Assembly (NCBI GenBank): GCA_014155875.1
Contig: JACEFZ010005548.1
Span: 317,501-381,500 of the forward strand
Origin: Cepaea nemoralis
Taxonomy: Eukaryota > Mollusca > Gastropoda > Stylommatophora > Helicidae
Length of the DNA stretch: 64,000 bases
Reading direction: 5' to 3'
The notes beneath the pieces are model-generated. The model had not been told where the DNA came from, ran no database searches, and saw only the letters and a program-made list of their open reading frames with translations. The translations under genes and the position numbers were made by a program. Positions 56,381-64,000 of this stretch are shown one piece after another; position 1 is the first letter of the stretch, and the number at the start of each line of letters is the position of its first letter.

Positions 56381-58924
56381 GCGCACAGATAAATAGGACT
56401 AACGAGTTCTATGTTTGAGTATAAATAGAGATTTATTTCATCTTGATGACAACTTCTACAACCTTCATACAACATGGCGTCTTCTCTCTTCCAGGCCCAG
56501 ATGTTGACTGGTTCCTAACAACAAACTACGTCACGACTTGAGCATCCTTCTTCCCATTCCATCCTGATGCTCAAGCGTGCTGTAGTTTTGCCCACCCAAT
56601 ATACACATACTGCTACACCTTCCTATGTTTTCGAAAGACTTTTTCTCTTAAAGAGTCTTTACTCCCAATCCCCTTACTCTATTCCCCCTCTTTCCTTACC
56701 TCCCACAACTCCTCTAACCTTCCCCAAACCAACTTTATTTTAAGTAAAACAATCTATTCGTAACTCTTTTCCCTACCATATAGTAAACCACTATACATTT
56801 CTTGTTCGTTTTTGGCTCTTCACAGTTCCTGTACAAAATATATATCATAAGAACAGCTCGTATAATCGTTATCATACACTTGACATTATGAAATTCCTCA
56901 CTCTTTCACAACACAGAAAACAATGTAGTTAGAAAAAGTAAAGATGGGGTGCGCACCCAGTGAAAAGTATAAAGAACGAATAGTCAACACAATCACATTT
57001 ACATAAAGGAATGGATAGTCAACACAATCACATTTACCTCTCTTGCCAACAAAAAAAATTTTGTAAACAATTTTTTTTTTTTTAAATACATCTTATGAAA
57101 TACATCTTTGTTCCCTATAAATCAAGTTGATATAAGTTTTCTCAACATTTATATATTCAACATTTATATTGCCATCCACAATTTATATTTCCGTTATCTC
57201 ATCTTTGACCACGAACCAACGTTCATATTCCATGAACATTTTTAATTTAATTAACGCTGATTTTTCACAGCTCCTATATCTTGCCCCCTCACATCCCATG
57301 ATCTGCTTCCTTGTCCACCTATATATATACACCCCAGCTTATATGCTGCCCTTCACAGTCATATACCCAACCTTATATCTTCATATAATGCAGCTCCTAT
57401 TTTACTTTCTCACAGCCATCCCCGACCTATGTTTCTAATACTTCATATCCATAAGAACCTTTTCATGCCGATTATCACAGCCACATAATATTCACAAAGA
57501 GAATGTATGTGTCTCTCTATTAGCCCCTTAGTAGTTTTTTTAAACTCTTTTCTGAACGAAGGGTCTTAATAAAGCCCCATGTATTTTCTCTATTCTAGCC
57601 AACACCATAACTATTTGAAAACTAAACTTACTTAATTAAATTTGTAACAAGGTAACCTAATTCGGTACTAACAAGGTAACCTAATACACAAAATAACTTA
57701 TTTAAATTATGAGTTAAGCGAAATAAAATCAAAACAGGACATCATACCCCCCAAATAGTTTTTTTTAAACACAAATTTATGTTTCCCCTCATATTAACTA
57801 AAGATATCAACTCATTCAAAGAAAAACACATTTTTAAAATAATATAACATGCATCTTATCAAATCATAAGAAAATATTCTATTACTACCTATCACTACTG
57901 GTCTCTTTTACGGACCAATAGTTTGTACGCAAAAGTCCAAGAACACCACAATCCTATTCTACAATCAAATAATAACAATCATTTTACAGGATCAAACCAA
58001 GCAAAAAAACATATTATATATGAGGCATTAAAAACTCAGACTCAATAAAACAACTGTCTTCTCGCTAAAGAGAAGGTTTTCAAAAAAATATAATTCACTT
58101 AGAATTAACTACGTAAAGTGACCAGCAACATTGGCCTCTTATACGAACGAATGTAACACATATCTATTCACACAAGTCATTCTATTATTTTTTATAACCG
58201 AGAAAAACAAAACAACTCACTGTCAAGTATATATATCTGTTACCTACAGACCAATTTCTTAACTTAGAACAATATCTGTTCTCTCTACACAAAAAAAAAA
58301 TCACTAATCAACAATGACCGTACTATCATTGATTCTCTCCCCTCACAATTTTCTATCTTTTTCCAGCCTAACTCCTAACACATCACAATATCTGGAATAT
58401 CATCTTAAGCAAGCACTGTAAACTACAGGTCAACTCATTTTATCTATTACTAATGTGGCGATTATTCTAATGTCATCTCAATGTACCAGCCGTCATCTAT
58501 CTACTAATTAACCTGTGGCTCGGCACACCAATTGTTTCCCTTGGATTTGTACCAAACATCACTACAACTTCTTAATCATTACCGTTAACCACGGTATTTC
58601 TAGCACCAATAAAAACTTGTCTATTTACTATAGAGTACATCTACCTGCTGTACCATTAACTAACTTATCTATCTACGAAAACTCAAGAAGTTGAAACATA
58701 AAATCAACCAGCAATTCCATCACAGAGAGAAAAAAAATATATGCCTCACTCGAACCTACATCTATATTAGTTATCTCAATGCTTAACTACTCCTCAAGAC
58801 CATTTATGAAAAGTATCCATAGAAGACTTTTCCATTTCCACCGTTTCATATACTTCATCAAGTATCTCTTTCCTTTTTACATCATGAAACTTATATCTTG
58901 CTATCTGCAGTATTTTCTAATCAT
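56380..58924 (-). repeat. Gypsy 3' non-coding region, including presumed 3' LTR
   Basis: AT-rich, without real ORFs. Reading minus, an AATAAA occurs near 56431. Candidate polypurine tracts (pyrimidine-rich on plus) occur near 58868-58878 and 56640-56705, but none can be assigned. Confidence 0.45.
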
Positions 58925-59722
58925 TTACTTCTTACGTTTCCACTTCTTCAATAACTCCAAGTTTCTTTGAATAAGTGCTATCTCCACATCAATATCTTCT
59001 TCTTCGTACAACTTATTAGTTTCTTCCATACTACTATTTGATTCTGACTTTTCATCCATTTCCTCTTCTTCACCTGTATGTCTCTCGCTAGCAGCCGCTA
59101 ATCTCTTCCGTTCAATATCCCATCTAATTTGTCTATCATTATTTCTTAAGGACCTTTCTAGTAGAGGCATATCTTCACCGCTTGTTGAATAATCTCTAAT
59201 TCTTCTCTGTCTTTTTACTTCTCTTTCTCTTTGTTTATCCATTCTTCTTTTCGTTGCTTGTCTAGTATTCTTAAATGGAGCACCTGTTTCCTCTTCCATA
59301 GACTTTATACTATCATAATGACTCTCATTCACGTTTTCTTCTTCTACCGTTTTCGGTATTGTCTGTTCTTGAGTATCATCGTAAACTGGAGTTGTTATTA
59401 ACTGATTTTGTGCTGGATCTTTTCTAAAACCTGGGGTTATTGTAGCTCTTCTGACTACCTGTTCATCTAAGTATCCAGTGTCTGCATAATAATAATTATT
59501 ATAATTATTATTTCCCCTCTCATCCTCATCTCTTCTTAAGTGTTCCACGTGTGCCCTTGCCACATGTCCCGTGACCTGGTTCTTGATACTATACGATACT
59601 TTTCCTAGCTTTTCCAAAACGTAATAACCTGGAACCCAACGAGCATCAAACTTAGAGTTCCTTCTATGCATCTTATAATAAACTCTATCACCTACTTTAA
59701 ACTCCTGTAATTTTGTATTCAC
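58925..59722 (-). pseudogene. Gypsy integrase C-terminal domain and tail
   Basis: Begins EFKVGDRVYYKMHRRNSKFD, ARWVPGYYVLEKLGKVSYSI, the SH3-like/GPY-F type end of a gypsy integrase. A highly charged tail of about 170 residues follows (repeated Glu, Lys, Arg). It is the only long uninterrupted part of the integrase. Confidence 0.8.
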
Positions 59723-59749
59723 GTTTTTTGTACTTTTTCTGTCTTTCTC

Positions 59750-60618
59750 TAGCTTTTAATTATATTATTCTTTAGTCTTACGTGTGCTTTATGCATTTCC
59801 TGTATGATAGTCTCTTGAAAGTCTTCCCCATATATTTCCGTCTTGGTGTTAACAGATTATCTATAGGTATACTGGTTCTCTCCCGTGTATTAAATAGAAT
59901 GGTGAAAACCCGTGCTCTCATTTTGATTTGTGCGTATAGCGCTAAGCGCTGGTCCCAGGAACAAATCCCAATCTTTTTCATGTTCATCGACGATCTTTGC
60001 TATAATATCGTATAATGTCCTATGTTGTCGTTCGTTCTTAGCATTTGAAGAAGGTCTATAGTATGAGGTCTTTATATGGTTTATATTCAAATCTTTTAAT
60101 AACTTTTCGAATTTTTTATTTACAAATTCCCTACCATTATCCGTAAGTATACTTTGTGGGCAACTAAATCTTGGTACGAATTCTTGTTAAAAAATATTAA
60201 TGACAGTATCTGCGCTCTTATCTGGGATTGCATAAACTTCCGGCCAAAGACTGTAGACGTCTACTATATGAATTAAATACACGTTCCTGACAATGTTCTA
60301 GGGTGAGGACCCGATATATCTAAACTAATATTTTGCATAGGAAACTGAGGAATATCTGTATCTTGTAAGGGACACTTAATTATTTTCATATTCCTTAATC
60401 TGCATCTTTCACACGTATCTATATATTTACAAGCAGATTTTAAATAAGTTCGGCCAATAATATTTACTCGTAAGTGCTTTCACCAATTTATCACGACCGA
60501 GATGACCATTCTCATCATGATATGCTTTTAAAACTTCATTTTCCAAATGTTTTGGAATATATTTCCTTAGCTGTTCGTTCCTTTCACTCATATAATATAA
60601 CTGTTTGTCGTCTTGCAA
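59750..60618 (-). pseudogene. Gypsy integrase zinc-binding and catalytic core (frameshifted)
   Basis: HHCC zinc-binding part at about 60430-60618 (AYHDENGHLGRDKLVKALTS, KYYWPNLF). Core motifs in shifting frames: LDISGP near 60320, LTDNGREF near 60140 and SSNAKNERQHRTL near 60040, carrying the DDE residues. At least three frame breaks between 59750 and 60420. Confidence 0.78.
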
Positions 60619-60620
60619 AA

Positions 60621-61568
60621 CTAGATAATTCTTCTTATATTTATTCTCCTCCGTTCTTTTAATTTCTGTTTTATTTTTAAGACTTTTGGATCTAATTCTT
60701 GTTCTTCTTTCATATTAAATTGTGCTAAATGTGGGTCTTCTGCTCTAGGTTCAGACTCTTGATCTGATGGTAAACTCTCAAACTCTTCTCTATTTATTAT
60801 GGCAGAATCTAATATATTTACTTGCCAGTTTCGGTCGTCGATCTCTGGTTCACCTTCATCTTCTGTATCTCCTGATGACTGTGGATACGGGATCCTAGAC
60901 AATAAATCAGCACATGTGTTAATCCTACCTGGTACGTATTCAATTTTTGTATTGTATCCCTGTAGATTCAATGCCCACGTCTGTATTTTCCTGTTCTGCA
61001 CTGGAGCTTCTAACAGAGATTTTAAAGGCATATGGTCAGTTCTAATAACAAAATTTGCGTTATGTAAATAGTAGTTAAGTTTTTGGAGAGCATAGTGTAT
61101 AGCATAAGCCTCTTTCTCAATAGTCGACCATTTCTTTTGAGACCTGCTAAGTTTATGAGACAAGAAATAAATTGGCCTTTCATTTTTAACTCCTGGTATT
61201 CCAGATTCTTTTCCTTCATATGGTTGAACCAAACACGCTCCTATAGCATTATCCGAAGCATCTGTATATAGTATTAACTGTTTATTCAAATCTGGATGCG
61301 TCAATAGTGGTACCACTGTTAAACTGTTTTTTAAAAACTCGAACGCTTTTTGACACTCATCATCCCACTTAAATCTAGCGTATTTGCCCGTTAAATTAGT
61401 AATAGGTTCTGCTATTTTTGAAAACCCTGGGATAAAGCGCCTATAATACCCACAGGTTCCAATAAAAGCACGCACTTCTTTTACGTTAGTTGGAGGAGGT
61501 AACTCTTTAATAACCTTTATTTTGTCTTGGTCTGGTTTAATTCCGTCTCTATTAATAATATACCCCAA
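60621..61568 (-). pseudogene. Gypsy RT thumb and RNase H domain
   Basis: Starts after the YIDD frame with RAFIGTCGYYRRFIPGFSKI, then LILYTDASDNAIGACLVQP (RNase H first Asp), STIEKEAYAIHYALQKLNYY (Glu), RTDHMPLKSLL (Asp) and YVPGRINTCADLLSR. The acidic linker towards integrase follows. 315 codons are intact. Confidence 0.87.
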
Positions 61569-62150
61569 ATATTTTGTTTCTGTTTTTAAAAACTGGCATT
61601 TTACTAAGCTTCAATTTAACATCATGTACTCTTAATCTGTCGAATACTAATCTGACATGTTTTAAGTGATCATCCACATCCCCTGCTGTATAGATTAGAA
61701 TGTCGTCTATGTATGCCAATGCAAACTTTTGCATACCCTCTAATACCTAATTTATTAACAGCATGTAGTGAGATGGAGCCGTTCGAACCCCGAATGGCAT
61801 TCGTAATAATTCGTAAGAACCCATATGAGTACAAAAAGCACTCTTCTTTTGAGCGTCTTCCGACATCGGGATACACCAGAATCCTGATCTTGCATCTAAT
61901 GTCGTGAAGAATGTAGAGCCATTAAGCAACCCCAAAATATCATCAATCACCGGCAATGGGTACGCTACATTCTTAGTGATTTTGTTCAACGCCCGATAGT
62001 CACAGCAGAACCGATTTGAACCATCAGGTTTGGTCACAATTACTATCGGAGATGACCATTCTGACTTCGATCTTGTTATTATTCCTGCTTTCAACATATC
62101 TTCTATTGCCTTTTCAACAACTTCCCTATTCTTAATGGAGTTCTATATGG
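61552..62150 (-). pseudogene. Gypsy reverse transcriptase fingers and palm (frameshifted)
   Basis: MLKAGIITRSKSEWSSPIVI, RFCCDYRALNKIT, TFFTTLDARSGFWCIPM (Asp), LLRMPFGVRTAPSHY, then in another frame FALAYIDDILIYTAGDVDDH with YIDD. Frame breaks near 61740 and 61570. Confidence 0.87.
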
Positions 62151-62881
62151 TTTTAAACTAATTGGTGGATGGTCTCCCGTATCTATTTCCATTGTAACTG
62201 TTTTTTGTCCTTCCCAATTCTAAATCATTAATTGCAAATACATCCTGATTTTCTTTTATAAGTTGTTCTAATACTTTCTTATTTTCTGGTGGAGCTTTTT
62301 AACTGTGCCAACAATTCTTGTTCCCTTGTCATTTTGTCTAGTGAATGTATTTGGGCTGTATTTCTTCTGAATGGATGGATCAATTCATCCATTTGTACGT
62401 TCCCTCTTCTTCCGCGTCCGCGTCTGTTATTAACTCTTTCACTAGAAGTTTTTGAATAATTTGTTCCCGACATTTCTACTCTATCCGTTGCCAATATGTC
62501 ACTAATGTTATGTTCTAGTTTGGCTATTACACATCCTCTGTATAATTTAATTTCTCTACCTGTATTGTTAATAATCATTACTGGAAAGGTTAAGTGTTTA
62601 TCTAACGATATATTCCATCCGGGACCTCAAGACCAGGCTCATCAATTACTTCCTTTTGCAATTCAGTGATTCTAACTGTGTGTCCTGCCACATAATATGG
62701 GTTTCTCTTTACCTTGGCTTGTATCAAATTAACCGACTGTGGTTTAACGTCGTGGACATTTTAATTCTAACTAGTGCCGATATATGCATGTATTCTTCCA
62801 TATCTACATACACGTCCTTGAATTTTAATTTGTGTAAATCAAAGAGAAGTCTTACTCCGTTTTTTTATTAAAAATCTCTTC

Positions 62882-63283
62882 CTATAGCATGTTTCTATTT
62901 AAATCTTTTACTACATGAAAAAGATGTCTTACGTTGATCCCCCCTAATTTAAAATTGATCATTGTCTGTCCAATTACTTGTAAATTCTGTCCTGTAACAG
63001 AGTGAAGATTATTACGACTCTTAAATATTCTACAATTTCTCATTATTTTATATAAAAAACTTTCTTTAATTACACTAACCTGAGCTCCTGAATCAATAAA
63101 TGTACGAACTCTATATTTTCCTATTTCTATTATACATGAGCTATGATCTGTTTTATTTTCTGTAAACTGTTTGATTTCATCTAGTTGAAGGTATTCTCTA
63201 CTCGTCCTATTATGCTTGTTATTAACATATTCTTTAAATCTTGGGACCTTATTGTTTTCCCTCCTACTACAGGTCCTATTCAA
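62882..63283 (-). pseudogene. Gypsy protease region
   Basis: RVRTFIDSGAQVSVIKESFL holds the DSGA active site of a retropepsin. The frame is -1 relative to gag, whose TGA at 63280-63282 overlaps the start of this frame, as in gypsy elements that make pol by -1 frameshifting. A second linker piece (62279-62578) lies between protease and RT. The stretch 62579-62881 has no clean frame. Confidence 0.75.
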
Positions 63284-63999
63284 TAGGTAGGGCGCCGGTT
63301 TTCCTGCATTCTTGTACCTGTAAAATTTCTGTGTCTATCTTCAACATTCCTATTCAACCTGCTATTGCCATTTCTACTTTGTGTATTCGACTGGACACGC
63401 CTGTTACCACAAAAACGAGAAACATGTCCGCGTTGACCACAAAACCAACAGACTATATTTGTGTTGTTCGTTTTACCTACTGTCTCACTTGTAGGATACC
63501 TCATATGTCTTCTTTCATCATAAGCACTTCTATTACTACCTTGTAACGTCTGTATACCTCCTCTCCTATTCCATCCGAACCTTGTTTGTCCTATCTCCAT
63601 AGGCTCCTCAATCCTGTCTTCTCGACTAGTTCCTATTTCTCGTCCTGTTCTCAATCTAAATCTACGTCTCAAATTTTCTTCTTGTACCGCAATATCTACA
63701 GCTTGTGATAACCTCTCGGGGTTTTCTCTCATCAGCTTAAACTTCAATCCATCGGATTTTATGCCATCTACAAAAATCCCGACTAACATCCTCTCCACCT
63801 CCTCTCCTCGTACATTCTGTCCTAAGAATGCTTCTTCAGCCAGGTTAATCAAACTATCGCTGAACAATTGTACCGTCTGTCCAGTGTTTTGTTTAGACTG
63901 TCTCAAAACCGAAAACGCATGTTGTGGATCCGTTATTTCCGCGTATTTATGGGCTAGGTCGTCTTTGAACTGCTCCCATGTCTCATCTACTCTAGCCTC
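63280..63999 (-). CDS. Gypsy gag, C-terminal part (runs off window)
   Basis: The frame is open from the right edge. Capsid-like part with ETWEQFKDDLAHKYAEITD and QSKQNTGQTVQLFSDSLINL; nucleocapsid with one CCHC knuckle CWFCGQRGHVSRFC (C-x2-C-x4-H-x4-C) in an Arg/Asn-rich context. It ends RRPTY and TGA. Confidence 0.85.
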   Translation of the reverse strand, partial: EARVDETWEQFKDDLAHKYAEITDPQHAFSVLRQSKQNTGQTVQLFSDSLINLAEEAFLGQNVRGEEVERMLVGIFVDGIKSDGLKFKLMRENPERLSQAVDIAVQEENLRRRFRLRTGREIGTSREDRIEEPMEIGQTRFGWNRRGGIQTLQGSNRSAYDERRHMRYPTSETVGKTNNTNIVCWFCGQRGHVSRFCGNRRVQSNTQSRNGNSRLNRNVEDRHRNFTGTRMQENRRPTY

Positions 64000-64000
64000 T

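Larger units (their letters stand above)
56380..64000 (-). mobile_element. Ty3/gypsy LTR retrotransposon, partial, degraded
   Basis: Order on the minus strand from the right edge: gag end with CCHC knuckle, protease, RT, RNase H, integrase, then about 2.5 kb of AT-rich non-coding DNA that should contain the 3' LTR. The 5' LTR and start of gag lie beyond the window. It interrupts LINE-C copy b. Several stops and frameshifts in pol show it is dead. The left LTR border lies within about 56365-56395; no clear TG..CA pair could be tested without the other LTR. Confidence 0.88.

Noticed and set aside
58779..62871. Plus-strand ORFs of 60-100 codons across the gypsy region
   Set aside because: Shadows of the minus-strand gag-pol coding sequence or AT-rich LTR sequence.

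Overview
This is eukaryotic (animal) DNA, not bacterial: two intron-containing metazoan genes are buried in tandem repeats and transposons. Both genes read on the minus strand. The interspersed repeats are an RNase H-encoding I-type LINE, RTE-like LINEs, tRNA-derived SINEs and a Ty3/gypsy element. This mix suggests a marine invertebrate, most likely a lophotrochozoan such as a gastropod. I cannot fix the phylum from the sequence alone; an amphioxus-like chordate is the main alternative because of the intronic minisatellites.

Host genes. (1) A complete MED27 gene (Mediator tail subunit) runs on the minus strand from 53955 to 21603. I assembled it by hand from eight exons (53651-53955, 49042-49177, 39702-39832, 37946-38045, 31478-31585, 30269-30310, 27634-27711, 21603-21737). 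They join to exactly 1,035 nt (344 codons plus stop), with consistent intron phases and GT/AG borders throughout. None of this appears as one long ORF. (2) The first coding exon of a lysosomal beta-hexosaminidase (HEXA/HEXB family) lies at 5749-6029 on the minus strand. It has a signal peptide and a GTAAGT donor, and the rest of that gene lies beyond the left edge.

Layout. 1-5690: two minisatellite families (27 bp, and 26/33 bp) in a duplicated block, inside hexosaminidase intron 1. 5749-6029: hexosaminidase exon 1. 6150-21602: intergenic region with SINEs, an 81-bp array, LINE fragments, a 20-bp array, two copies of a MITE-like element, a 44-bp array, and the array abutting the MED27 stop codon. 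21603-53955: MED27, whose introns hold about fifteen minisatellites plus antisense insertions of two LINEs (22560-25552 and 32020-35988). 54480-56380: 5' part of another LINE, cut off by a minus-strand Ty3/gypsy element that fills the window from about 56380 to 64000.

Main observation. Several minisatellites are anchored on exon borders of the host genes. In MED27 intron 2, about ten 42-bp units each copy the last 14 nt of exon 2 plus its splice donor. In intron 5 the 27-bp units copy the exon 5 end and donor. The array after the gene copies the stop-codon region. The hexosaminidase intron array begins within about ten bases of the donor. The result is rows of decoy splice sites, some spaced by multiples of three in an open frame. 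A second result is that SINE-1 shares its 3' end with the RNase H LINE, identifying that LINE as its likely mobilising partner. The very long ORFs over the arrays (up to 858 codons) are artefacts of repeat units divisible by three, or mixing to open frames, and are not annotated as genes.
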